DNA from: G963665085 sp963665085
GTDB taxonomy: Bacteria > Bacteroidota > Bacteroidia > Bacteroidales > JAAAOM01
DNA length: 64,000 bases
Direction of reading: 5' to 3'
Assembly (NCBI GenBank): GCA_963665085.2
Contig: CAXXXS010000002.1
Span: 186,001 to 250,000 of the forward strand
Made by a program: the position numbers and the translations under genes. Each line of letters begins with the position of its first letter. The stretch's first letter is position 1. The notes beneath the pieces are model-generated. The model was not told the origin of the DNA. It did no database searches and saw nothing but the letters and a program-made list of their open reading frames with translations. Positions 45,631 through 54,092 of the stretch are shown piece after piece.

Positions 45631-45911
45631 TATTCATAGATGATTTTTAAATCCTTATAGATGTAATCCCTTATTTTTTTATTTATTGATCGCTCTGTAA
45701 CAATATCAACAGAACGATTTAACAGTTCTGTTAAATCATACTTTATTCCCCCCAAATCGAACAGAGTAATCTTTCCTTTGAAGTCTATTAAAATATCGAT
45801 ATCACTTGTGTCAGAATCATCCCCACGTGCATAAGAACCAAAAATCCCAATCTTTGAAGGCTCATATTTCCTTAGGTATGAAATTATCTTGCTGTTGATA
45901 TCAGGTTTCAT
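45630..45911 (-). CDS. mntA: MntA-like minimal nucleotidyltransferase antitoxin, second copy
   Basis: The 93-residue protein has Gly25-Ser26 in IGIFGSYARGDD and Asp37/Asp39 in TSDIDILIDF, followed by LFDLGGIKYDLTELLNRSVD. This is the standard GSxARG form, unlike the first copy. It overlaps the HepT gene by one base and should AMPylate it. Intact. Confidence 0.9.
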   Translation of the reverse strand: MKPDINSKIISYLRKYEPSKIGIFGSYARGDDSDTSDIDILIDFKGKITLFDLGGIKYDLTELLNRSVDIVTERSINKKIRDYIYKDLKIIYE

Positions 45912-46000
45912 TCGCTATTTTTTTATAAAAATAAAAAAAATCGTGCACTTATTATTGCCCGAAAGAATTGTTTAATTCTATTTATTAAGTTAAACGCATT

Positions 46001-46264
46001 CTGTCTTTTTACTTGGCAAAAAAAACCAAAAGTCAAGAACAGCTTAAACTAAAGAACGCCTATGCCTTGAAAATCAGGTTTAGCAATTAACCAATTCAAT
46101 TTTTCTTTTGTTTCAGGGGGCTTTGCAAGCTGTCCCGGCTACCGCGCCTGGCATGCAACGCCAGGAAATTTTATCATTTAAGTACCAAACAACAAAGGTA
46201 CCATTGAGCAATATTTCAAGCAAACTTGACAAGAACTTTCCCTGTGCGTTGGCTTGTCCACGGT
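46001..46264 (+). repeat. Long direct repeat, copy 3
   Basis: About 264 bases, matching copy 2 from the AACAGCTTAAACT segment to GCGTTGGCTTGTCC, with small changes (GGCTACC for GGCTAAC; TTTCCCTGTGC for TTGCCCGGTGC). It is followed by ACGGTTTGCGTG and, at about 46390, a TTTTTGGGCGGTGCCAAAAA palindrome. It ends the TA region just before the Wzc-like gene. Confidence 0.85.
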
Positions 46265-46451
46265 TTGCGTGAAATCCCGGACGTTCCGGCCTTGATTTAT
46301 ATTTCTAACCTTCCTCCGGGATTTATTAACCGTGGAGGGTTTGTTCACACACAAGGTGTTCACGAGCTAAGTTATTGCTTAGGTTTTTGTTTACTTTTTG
46401 GGCGGTGCCAAAAAGTAAAACAGAGAATGGTATATGTTCTTCAGCGTACAC

Positions 46452-48839
46452 TTACTTGCTATAATATTTATGATACCCGTATTTGGATGAATGTGTTTTT
46501 GTTACATCATTAATAACAATACCGTTTATGATGTTTTTTTCTTTTAGTTCTTTGATAATATTAAGGAACTCTTTTTTTGGTGTGTGTTTTACACGTGTAA
46601 TAAAAAAGTTAAGATCAACAACATTCATCAATGGCAGTGCATCTGTTACGATTCCAACCGGAGGGGTATCAATAATTACAAAATCATACGATTCTTTTAA
46701 GATATCAACCAATTCCATGATTTTCGGGGAGTCCATTAAATCATCAGGGTTTGGCGGGGTATCTCCTGCTGGGATGATATCCAGGTATTCATTGTTAGTT
46801 TTGTAAATAATGTTTTCTAAATGAGCCATGTTACTTAACAAATCGCTTATGCCTAATTCAATAGGCTCAACCAAAGAGGCGTATTTTTTAGGCCGCCTGA
46901 TATCAAAACCAGCTAAAGCTGTTTTGTAATTATTGTTTGCCAGCATCTCAGCAAGGTTTAAGGCGATGAAAGATTTACCTTCTCCACTGACCGTTGAGGT
47001 TATTAAGATAGCTTTCCCCTGTGAGCCGTAAAGATAATATTTGAGGTTATGATTAAATCGTTTAAAGGATTGATAAATTTGAGAATCTGTTTTTTTTGCG
47101 ATTACATTTTCATTCTTTTTAGGATTGTGATAAATTTCACCAACGACTGGGACCGGACTAGCTTCTTTTATTTCTTCTGTAGTTAAAAACGATGTATTTA
47201 ATAAATCTTTTAAGGTTAGAAATCCGTAAGGTATAGCAAGCCCAATAATTAATGCAATAATATAGTTCATTTTTTTATTAGGACTTACCGGGCCACTTCC
47301 CACTAAATAGGCAGGTTCTGCAATTTCTATATCTGACTGGTAAGAAGCCCTGGAAATTTCTGCTTCTGATTTTTTTTCCAATAAATACGTGTAAATATTG
47401 TTGTTGATATCAAATACACGTTCAATTCCCAATAATGCACGTTCTGTTTCTGGCATTTTTTGTATTTCACGGTTTAATTGCCAAATTCGGGAGTCTGCAT
47501 CTTCAATTGCTATATTTGTAGTACGTTTAATGTAGCTGATGTTTTCTGAAATCATATTACGCAGGTTGTCAATCCGGATGTTGATTTTTTGTAAATATGG
47601 ATTTTTTTCCTGGTTGTTATCAATATAGCTTTCTTTCTGGATATTTAGGCTAATCAATTCTTCGATTAAACTATTTAGCGTAGGATCCTCAATACCCATA
47701 GCAGCGGGAGAAATTAAATCAGTATAAATGGTGTTCTTTTCAAAATATTCCTGGATATAATCCACATATTTGAGATTAACATCCAAAACTGCTTTTTCTT
47801 TTTTTAATTCTTTGAGTTCTATAAATATTTGTTCCGATTGCATGGAAACATCTAGTACACGTTCTTTTGAACGGAATTTTTGTAAATCATCTTCTGCGAG
47901 GTTTAACGATTCACTTACTTTTTCTAATTGGGAGTTTATGTATTCTATTGTTTTTTCTGCGGTGTGTTGTTTTTGTGTAAAGTCTTTGTGAAGATACGAT
48001 TCTGTCAGGCTATTTAAAAAATCAATGGCTTTATAAGGAACCGGTGTTTGCATAGAGATCTCGGCAACAGTAGAATTTTTATCGGTTGGGTTTATCTCCA
48101 TTGCATTTTTAAATGAAGTTGTAAGGCTGTTATCTGTATTAATAATAAAAGAGAATTCCTGTCCTTTAAGTTCTTCTATATCCAGCTCACTGTTTAACAA
48201 GATTTTAAAATTGAAATAATTATTGCCAATAAACTCTCCAAAAGGGACTTCGGTTTTTGATTGGTAATTCTCAATTATTTGAGTAGCCTGGTCGGAGACA
48301 AAACTATAAAGCTGCATTTTCTCTGTTTCAATACTGATTTGATAAAGTTTTTCACTTAAAATTTTTATTTGAAACCTACAACCCACGGGCTGGGTGCGTT
48401 CTTTATTAAGAAGCACAAGAAAAGGGGCTGTTTTATACATTTCAGTAAATCCCAGCGGTTCCTTTTTGAAATAGCTGACACGAAAATCCAGTTTTTCAAG
48501 GGCTGATTTTATAAGGGGAGAAGTTTGTAGTAAATAAACTTCGTTCGTGAAGTTTTTATCACCCGCCATAAACCCTATTTCTTTCATTAATGCGGCAGGT
48601 GAGCTGGATAAACTATTTTCTTCGTTTATTACCAGCGATGTGCTTACCTTGTATTGAGGCTGGATGTATTTGTTTGCAAAATAAGCAGCTCCAATGGCTA
48701 TAACTATAGTTATCAAGAAAAGCCACCAGTTTTTGAGTACCCTGTCAATAATAGGTTTTAAATCAATTGTTTCTTCTTCTTCATGATTTACAGAAGAGAC
48801 AGTCTTATTTGTTTTTATATCAATATTATCGTTTGCCAT
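46452..48839 (-). CDS. Wzc-like polysaccharide chain-length regulator with BY-kinase domain
   Basis: The 795-residue protein has a cytoplasmic start, a first membrane helix near 38-58 (WWLFLITIVIAIGAAYFANK), a Wzz periplasmic domain with long coiled coils (about 280-490), a second helix near 530, and a C-terminal tyrosine-kinase domain. Walker A is SGEGKSF at 618-624 (Lys622), Walker A' is GFDIRRP, and Walker B is FVIIDTPPV. The last residues (SSKYGYHKYYSK) form the autophosphorylated Tyr cluster. By family knowledge it controls polymerisation and export of capsule. No Wza-type outer-membrane exporter gene is next to it. Confidence 0.92.
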   Translation of the reverse strand: MANDNIDIKTNKTVSSVNHEEEETIDLKPIIDRVLKNWWLFLITIVIAIGAAYFANKYIQPQYKVSTSLVINEENSLSSSPAALMKEIGFMAGDKNFTNEVYLLQTSPLIKSALEKLDFRVSYFKKEPLGFTEMYKTAPFLVLLNKERTQPVGCRFQIKILSEKLYQISIETEKMQLYSFVSDQATQIIENYQSKTEVPFGEFIGNNYFNFKILLNSELDIEELKGQEFSFIINTDNSLTTSFKNAMEINPTDKNSTVAEISMQTPVPYKAIDFLNSLTESYLHKDFTQKQHTAEKTIEYINSQLEKVSESLNLAEDDLQKFRSKERVLDVSMQSEQIFIELKELKKEKAVLDVNLKYVDYIQEYFEKNTIYTDLISPAAMGIEDPTLNSLIEELISLNIQKESYIDNNQEKNPYLQKINIRIDNLRNMISENISYIKRTTNIAIEDADSRIWQLNREIQKMPETERALLGIERVFDINNNIYTYLLEKKSEAEISRASYQSDIEIAEPAYLVGSGPVSPNKKMNYIIALIIGLAIPYGFLTLKDLLNTSFLTTEEIKEASPVPVVGEIYHNPKKNENVIAKKTDSQIYQSFKRFNHNLKYYLYGSQGKAILITSTVSGEGKSFIALNLAEMLANNNYKTALAGFDIRRPKKYASLVEPIELGISDLLSNMAHLENIIYKTNNEYLDIIPAGDTPPNPDDLMDSPKIMELVDILKESYDFVIIDTPPVGIVTDALPLMNVVDLNFFITRVKHTPKKEFLNIIKELKEKNIINGIVINDVTKTHSSKYGYHKYYSK

Positions 48840-49770
48840 ATTTTAAATTTCGGGGAATATACTATATTTTTTCTTTTCACTTGTTGTTATGGACGTTTGT
48901 TTAGCCAGATGGAAATAATTTTAAATTAATCAACCTAAGAGGATGCTGGGGTTCGCAGAGAAGACCTCTATAATTATCGTTTTAAAGAATGTAGAGGAGT
49001 ATCTATTTTCTGAATTTATAAAGTTGTGATTAAGTAGTAAAAATTAACGAATTCTGTCCTCTTTTATACAGCTCCGCCTCCTCAGTCCCATTGACTAATT
49101 GCTGTTGTTAGTAAAAAAAGGGTATTACATCTCCATAAAAATCTTAAACTGGGAGATTATAATATTGAGTGTTAAAAAGTTATGGTTGTTTAAATATGTT
49201 GGTGGTTTTGTATTGGGTTGTAACTATAAAGTAGTAATTATAAGATAATTTTACTTATCTAATAATTGATTTATAGTCTTTTACCGTGTTTGCATTTTGT
49301 TGAGTATTTCTTTGTTTCAAACATACTTGATATAATGTTTGAAAATGTTAAGTATCTATTAAATTTCTATTATATGTTGTTTATATATACTTTCTATTTT
49401 TTCGGACATTTTTATTTTGTCTGAATCATTATTTGAATCATCAAAGCTGTGATTAACAAACACTAATTATTTTGTTTGAGATTTCGCAAAAAGAATGGGT
49501 TTTTGTTACAATTCGTTAAAAAAATCCTTGTAATGCTTTCATTTTAAATTTAATTTAAGGTTAATGTTTTATTGGGGACAAAATAATAGAAATGTTGGAC
49601 GAAAAGCAATCACATATTTACGAACGGTTAAAAAATGATGATGATCATGTTTATTTTTCTGATGAAAAAAAATTAACTAACGTTTTGTAAAATAATATTT
49701 CCTCGTTGTTTTGTTTTAATTCCCTGAAATTAAGTTGTTTGTGAGTTATTTTAAAATACTGGTATAAATT
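48840..49770. other. Long intergenic region upstream of the polysaccharide locus
   Basis: About 930 bases with no standard gene. It must hold the promoter of the minus-strand locus. A single 32-codon plus-strand frame occurs at 49592-49690. I see no strong hairpin, but several T-rich runs. Such long leaders in Bacteroidota capsule loci can hold antitermination or invertible-promoter signals; I found no inverted pair to support inversion. Confidence 0.45.
49592..49690 (+). CDS. Possible small peptide or gene fragment
   Basis: The frame encodes 32 residues starting MLDEKQSHIYERLKNDDDHV and ending YFSDEKKLTNVL, very polar and acidic. It has no family resemblance I recognise. Its composition is protein-like rather than random, so it may be a real small gene or the start of a lost one. 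The long gap around it fits gene loss. Confidence 0.25.
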   Translation: MLDEKQSHIYERLKNDDDHVYFSDEKKLTNVL

Positions 49771-50373
49771 TCATAAAAATTGTTTATAGTCAGAACCCAT
49801 ATTGAAAAGAAGATCGATAATACTCATGTTTGGGAAAAAGTCATGTTTTGACGAAAAGGTTTGTAAGTAAGGTTTTGTTTTTGAGTTTTTTGTGTTGTGA
49901 TAATTTGTAAGTAAATCATCTTGGTTTTTTGATATTTCATTATAAACGTTCGTTGTTTCAATGTTAATCTTTAACTTGACAAGTTCACATAATTCATGCA
50001 ATATCTTTTGATTTAAATCCAGCAGATATTTTTCTTTTTTTTCAAATACAAACATCAAATCATCTATGTAATATTCATAATAGGGTGATCTTCTGTATCC
50101 AGATTCAATAGCTCTAAAATGTTGTTTCTGCCAGTTTTTAGAATAATCAATAGTTACATCTTTGGTTTTTGTTTTTAATGTGTTTGAATGGTTAACAGGA
50201 ACGGTTAGTATCAGAGGGCCATTGGCTGTTACTATATAGCAACGGTTCCTGGATGTTTGTTTTTCATAATGCTCATGGGCTTCAATAAGAATATTATTAA
50301 ATTTTGATAAAGCAGAAAAGTATTCGATATTTCCGAAGTACGTTGTTGGAAGTATTATTGTATTTTCTTTCAT
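49771..50373 (-). CDS. WbqC-family protein
   Basis: From the ATG at 50373 the product has 200 residues and starts MKENTIILPTTYFGNIEYFS, with CYIVTANGPLILTVPVNHSN, then DVTIDYSKNWQKQHFRAIES and GYRRSPYYEYYIDDLMFVFE: a standard WbqC-like pattern. An upstream start at 50412 would add 13 residues that come from the adjacent intergenic repeat, so I reject it. WbqC-like proteins are found in O-antigen and amino-sugar loci, but their biochemical role is uncertain. Confidence 0.88.
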   Translation of the reverse strand: MKENTIILPTTYFGNIEYFSALSKFNNILIEAHEHYEKQTSRNRCYIVTANGPLILTVPVNHSNTLKTKTKDVTIDYSKNWQKQHFRAIESGYRRSPYYEYYIDDLMFVFEKKEKYLLDLNQKILHELCELVKLKINIETTNVYNEISKNQDDLLTNYHNTKNSKTKPYLQTFSSKHDFFPNMSIIDLLFNMGSDYKQFL

Positions 50374-50385
50374 TTTGAAGATTTT

Positions 50386-50455
50386 AACCGCAAAGAGCAC
50401 GAAGAGACACAATGATCTACTTAGTGTTTCTTTGCGTTCTTTGTGGGTTATAAAC
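50386..50455. repeat. Intergenic palindromic repeat, copy 1
   Basis: AACCGCAAAGAGCACGAAG, a centre with ATGATCTACTTAGTG, then TTTCTTTGCGTTCTTTGTGG. The ends pair (CCGCAAAG with CTTTGTGG). Related copies are at 50957-51025 and 60019-60088; partial ones at 50886-50916 and 60122-60150. In this window it flanks the GxxExxY gene on both sides. Confidence 0.7.
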
Positions 50456-50833
50456 TTAACTATTTATAACTCGTTTTATTCCTTCTTTTAAATATTTAAC
50501 ATTAAAATTTACCAGGAGACCTAATTTATTATTATTTAATTTCATATATGTTAGAATTTGTGCCAGATGGATATCATTTAAAAATTCAACAGCTTTTATC
50601 TCGACGATAACTGAATCTTCAACGAATAAATCAATTCTGTAGCCTATATCAAGTTTAACATCTTTATATATTAAGGGTAGTGGCTTTTGTTTTTCTACTT
50701 TTAAACCAGACTGTAGTAATTCAAAAAGCAAGCATTCTTCATATGCACTTTCAAGTAATCCGGGGCCTAGTGTTTTGTGTACCTCAAAGGCACAGTCTAG
50801 AGTTGTTTTGAATATTTCTTCAATGTCTTTCAT
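50456..50833 (-). CDS. GxxExxY protein
   Basis: From the ATG at 50833 the product has 125 residues. Its signature GPGLLESAYEECLLFEL contains G-x-x-E-x-x-Y, and YRIDLFVEDSVIVEIKAVE carries the D..EIK motif of the PD-(D/E)xK nuclease superfamily. An upstream ATG at 50869 would add 12 residues of low quality (HITRLKKNKKI). Such proteins are abundant and repeated in Bacteroidota genomes; the function is unknown. It is bracketed by two copies of an intergenic palindromic repeat. Confidence 0.88.
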   Translation of the reverse strand: MKDIEEIFKTTLDCAFEVHKTLGPGLLESAYEECLLFELLQSGLKVEKQKPLPLIYKDVKLDIGYRIDLFVEDSVIVEIKAVEFLNDIHLAQILTYMKLNNNKLGLLVNFNVKYLKEGIKRVINS

Positions 50834-50956
50834 GATTTTTTTGTTTTTTTTTAATCGCGTAATATGCAAAGAGCTATAAATTCTTTCTTAGCGATTCTTC
50901 GTGTCCTTAGCGGTTTATCTCTTAATTATTTTGTATTCATTTATTTATTTTAATTT

Positions 50957-51025
50957 TAACCACAAAGGGCACGAAGAGGCACAAAGATCTGCTTAGTGTT
51001 TCTTTGCGTGCTTTGTGGTTTATAA
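50957..51025. repeat. Intergenic palindromic repeat, copy 2
   Basis: AACCACAAAGGGCACGAAG, a centre with AAGATCTGCTTAGTG, then TTTCTTTGCGTGCTTTGTGG. Nearly identical to copy 1 and in the same orientation. It ends three bases before the larB stop codon, so it may act as a 3' end hairpin for the lar operon. Confidence 0.7.
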
Positions 51026-51027
51026 TC

Positions 51028-51774
51028 TTAAAGTTTATTAATAATACTCGCCAGATAACCAGCCCCGAAACCATTATCAATATTAACAACACTCACCCCG
51101 CTGGCACAAGAATTTAACATCCCCAGAAGGGCAGATAAACCATTGAAGTTAGCTCCATAGCCAACACTTGTTGGTACAGCAATTACAGGTTTGTCAACTA
51201 ATCCCCCAACAACACTTGGTAAAGCTCCTTCCATTCCGGCAACTACTATAAGAACTTTTGCACTGCGAAAAATATCGAGTTTTGAATATAACCGATGAAT
51301 GCCAGCAACACCAACATCAAAGATCCTTTCAACTTTATTACCAAATACTTCAGCTGTTATGGCAGCTTCTTCTGCGACAGGAATATCAGATGTTCCCGCT
51401 GTTACTACTGCAATAAAAGACTCTGGTTTCTGAAGTGGATTTTTAACAATAGAGATAGTTTTTGCTAATTCGTTGTATTCAACTTCAGGGTATATTTTTT
51501 TTAAAGCAATGTAAATTTCTTTATTGGCACGAGTTCCCAATATGTTGTTCCCTGTTTCTAACATAGCAGAGATGATGCTACATACTTGTTCCGTAGTTTT
51601 CCCTTGGCAATAAATAACTTCCGGATATCCAGTCCTTAATTCTCGTTGAGTATCTAAAACAGCAAAACCTAAATCTTTGATTGTACTGTCTTTTATTATA
51701 TCTGAAGCTTCTTCTATAGAAGTTTCATTATTTTTTACTTTTTGAAGCAGTGCTTTCAATGATTCCTCAGTCAT
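51028..51774 (-). CDS. larB: Nickel-pincer cofactor biosynthesis protein LarB
   Basis: The 248-residue protein has an N-terminal helical part and an AIR-carboxylase-like C-terminal domain with FIAVVTAGTSDIPVAEEAAI, then DVGVAGIHRLYSKLDIFR and VLIVVAGMEGALPSVVGGLV, the LarB signature. LarB carboxylates and hydrolyses nicotinic acid adenine dinucleotide as the first step in making the nickel-pincer nucleotide of lactate racemase and related enzymes. Its start overlaps the larC stop by 4 bases (ATGA). LarE and LarA-type partners are not in the window. Confidence 0.94.
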   Translation of the reverse strand: MTEESLKALLQKVKNNETSIEEASDIIKDSTIKDLGFAVLDTQRELRTGYPEVIYCQGKTTEQVCSIISAMLETGNNILGTRANKEIYIALKKIYPEVEYNELAKTISIVKNPLQKPESFIAVVTAGTSDIPVAEEAAITAEVFGNKVERIFDVGVAGIHRLYSKLDIFRSAKVLIVVAGMEGALPSVVGGLVDKPVIAVPTSVGYGANFNGLSALLGMLNSCASGVSVVNIDNGFGAGYLASIINKL

Positions 51775-52961
51775 TCGATATGTTTATTTATTTCGTTATA
51801 AATTTCCTGCAAAGAAATATTATTCTCATTAGCGAGTTTTATACAATCGTTGTATTCTGGTTTCCATTTTTTATCTGAGTCTCCTATATGAGCCACTTTT
51901 ATTTCTATTTTACCATATTTGGTGTCAATACTTTTTGTTTCTCTCTTAAGAAAGGCTTTTTCAACTGTTAATCTTCTGAGTCCAATTGTTGAGGTATGTT
52001 CAAAAATTATTTTTTCAATTACCGAACATAATTCTTCTGTATGCAAAACAGATAATTTAATTGCAGGTCTCGACTTTTTCATTTGAATAGGAGTAAAATA
52101 TACATCATTTGCACCCGCATCAAATAATTTTGTCATGGCAAATTCGTAAAATTCGGGATTCATATCATCAATATTACACTCGGTAAGTATACTTGTTGTG
52201 TAATTTGTTTGTGTTTCTATTTCTGCCAGGTGTACGCGTAGGGTATTTGGAATTCCAAAATCTTTATGACCAATACCATAACCGGTTCTTTTTATTCGTA
52301 ACTGCACTTTGTCGTCAAAAACATCCACGTTTGTTGCTAATATGGTAGCTCCTGTTGGCGTTGTGGTTTCATTTTCAACAAGTCCTTTTTTTATTGGAAT
52401 ACCTGTAAGAATTTCAGTTGTTGCAGGGGCTGGAACTGGAAATGTTCCATGAGCACATTCAACAAAACCACCTCCAACTTGCACCGATGAAGAATAGATC
52501 TTGTCTATATTTAATTTTTCAATCAGAATTGCAGCACCTATTATATCAACAATAGAATCTACAGCTCCCACCTCGTGGAAATGTATTTGCTCCAATGTTT
52601 TTCCATGGATCTTGGCTTCTGCGAGACCAATTTTCTCGAACATTTTTAAAGCCCTGGACTTTACTTTTTCTGAAAGTTCACTTTCTTCAATAATCTTTTT
52701 TATCTCTGAATAATGGCGGTGGTGTGAATGCGAATGGCTATGATGTTTGTGATGATGAGCTTCTTCGCTTGCTATTACCGATACTTTTGTACCTTCTATT
52801 CCTTTTTTTAATTCTTTGGTTACTTTTAGTTGATACTCGTCAAGTTTTATCTTTTTCAATTCATCAATCAAATAAGATGGCTCAATTCCTAAATCCAGCA
52901 AAGCTCCAAGATTCATATCCCCACTAATCCCTGCAAAGCAATCGTAATACAGTATTTTCAT
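51771..52961 (-). CDS. larC: Nickel-pincer cofactor biosynthesis protein LarC
   Basis: The 396-residue protein starts with the LarC motif YYDCFAGISGDMNLGALLDL, has a histidine-rich nickel-binding run of about 17 residues near 70-86 (alternating His and Ser), IHFHEVGAVDSIVDIIGAAI, VPAPATTEILTGIPI and ETTTPTGATILATNV. LarC inserts nickel into the pincer nucleotide using CTP. In Lactobacillus the gene is split by a programmed frameshift; here it is one continuous frame. It is the first gene of the larC-larB pair. Confidence 0.95.
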   Translation of the reverse strand: MKILYYDCFAGISGDMNLGALLDLGIEPSYLIDELKKIKLDEYQLKVTKELKKGIEGTKVSVIASEEAHHHKHHSHSHSHHRHYSEIKKIIEESELSEKVKSRALKMFEKIGLAEAKIHGKTLEQIHFHEVGAVDSIVDIIGAAILIEKLNIDKIYSSSVQVGGGFVECAHGTFPVPAPATTEILTGIPIKKGLVENETTTPTGATILATNVDVFDDKVQLRIKRTGYGIGHKDFGIPNTLRVHLAEIETQTNYTTSILTECNIDDMNPEFYEFAMTKLFDAGANDVYFTPIQMKKSRPAIKLSVLHTEELCSVIEKIIFEHTSTIGLRRLTVEKAFLKRETKSIDTKYGKIEIKVAHIGDSDKKWKPEYNDCIKLANENNISLQEIYNEINKHIE

Positions 52962-53093
52962 AGAATTTCATTAACAATGGATCAATATTAATCCTATGTA
53001 AAAATAACAAAAGCTTAAAGTATACTGATTTTGAAAATTAAATTTTGAATATAAAAGGGGACAAAAACGATAAAGAAAAATAAGTTACTCCCT

Positions 53094-53417
53094 TTATTTA
53101 TCAACTGATTCAGAAAGAATTTCGTTTGTATTTCTATTCTGCATATATGAATTCCACAATGTACTGAAACTACTTCCTGAATAACCGGCAGGGTAAATAA
53201 CAGAGGAAGATTGATGTTCACTTGTATCACTGTTTTTTACCATGTCTATCATGGTTTTGTTTACCCAAACAATATATGAGTTTCCGTTAACATAGACAGT
53301 GATTTTTTCTATCTTCTTTTCAGGTGATGGAGATGGGCCATCATTTGAACAAATACCATTATATGATACTGATAGAAACATTGTAATAATTACGAGTGAT
53401 TTGAAAATAGTTTTCAT
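53094..53417 (-). CDS. Small secreted protein of unknown function
   Basis: I start at the ATG at 53417, which gives a signal sequence (MKTIFKSLVIITMFLSVSYN, cleavage near GICS). The upstream start at 53540 would add 41 residues that look like read-through from the leader. The mature part, about 85 residues, has a proline/serine segment (NDGPSPSPEKK) and one small beta region (KITVYVNGNSYIVWVN). No family is recognised. It is divergent from the next gene, with 163 bases between. Confidence 0.65.
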   Translation of the reverse strand: MKTIFKSLVIITMFLSVSYNGICSNDGPSPSPEKKIEKITVYVNGNSYIVWVNKTMIDMVKNSDTSEHQSSSVIYPAGYSGSSFSTLWNSYMQNRNTNEILSESVDK

Positions 53418-53580
53418 AACAAGTTTTTTTATAAGGCAATTAATAATGGTTTTTACGTTGAATATTAAGAAATGATTCACGTAACGTTCTTTTGTTAAGA
53501 AAAAAATATTTAATACTTCTGTAACCGCTCTAAAAAACATTGCGTCTCACCTTTCAAATGTTTAATAAAAAAAAAGAATT

Positions 53581-53922
53581 ATGGAAGTAGCATTAACCTT
53601 TATAGCAGCATTTGCAACGGTTTTTGGAATTATGTATGTATTCTATACATCAAGAAATAAAGAGCGTATGGCTTTAATTGAAAAAGGGGCTGATGCCAAT
53701 CTTTTTAAAATAAGCAAGGATCCTCTAAGCTTTAAAAAATTTTCATTAAAGTTTGGAATGTTCATGGCTGGAATTGGAATAGGTTTTTTAGTAGGTTTTT
53801 TACTTCGAAGCAATATTAAAATGGTCCCGGATGAAGGTCCGCTTTACGCTGGTCCTATTTTATTATTTGGTGGTCTTGGTCTTGTTGCAAGTTATTTTAT
53901 AGCCCGAAAACTTAATGATTGA
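53581..53922 (+). CDS. Small membrane protein (DUF6249-like)
   Basis: The 113-residue protein has three membrane segments: residues 2-22 (VALTFIAAFATVFGIMYVFY), about 61-80 (FGMFMAGIGIGFLVGFLLRS) and about 88-108 (AGPILLFGGLGLVASYFIAR), with a cytoplasmic RNKERMALIEKGADANLF between the first two. The ERMALIEKG segment is shared by many Bacteroidota proteins assigned to DUF6249, often encoded near ECF sigma factors. The function is unknown. Confidence 0.78.
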   Translation: MEVALTFIAAFATVFGIMYVFYTSRNKERMALIEKGADANLFKISKDPLSFKKFSLKFGMFMAGIGIGFLVGFLLRSNIKMVPDEGPLYAGPILLFGGLGLVASYFIARKLND

Positions 53923-54013
53923 TAGCTGTTGTGGCGGCCTGAAAAAATGGGATTGAACGGAATATTAATGTTTATATTCAAGTTTACTCACCCTGATTGA
54001 GCCTTAGACTCAA

Positions 54014-54043
54014 TCTTTCCCTCTCTTGAAAGAGAGGGAAAGA
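54014..54043. terminator. Bidirectional terminator-like hairpin
   Basis: A perfect 12-base stem (TCTTTCCCTCTC and GAGAGGGAAAGA) with the loop TTGAAA lies between two genes that converge here (53581-53922 plus, 54093-55385 minus). There is no long U-run, so intrinsic termination is likely but not certain. Confidence 0.6.
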
Positions 54044-54092
54044 TCTGGCTTTGCTGGATGAGAATAGGATAATGTGAAATTCTTAAAAAAAA

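Noticed and set aside
43684..46264. Confident call of an integron cassette array
   Set aside because: The attC-like ends deviate from the core consensus (GTTGGCT rather than GTTRRRY), no integrase is present, and the repeat is longer than an attC site. Kept only as a hypothesis.
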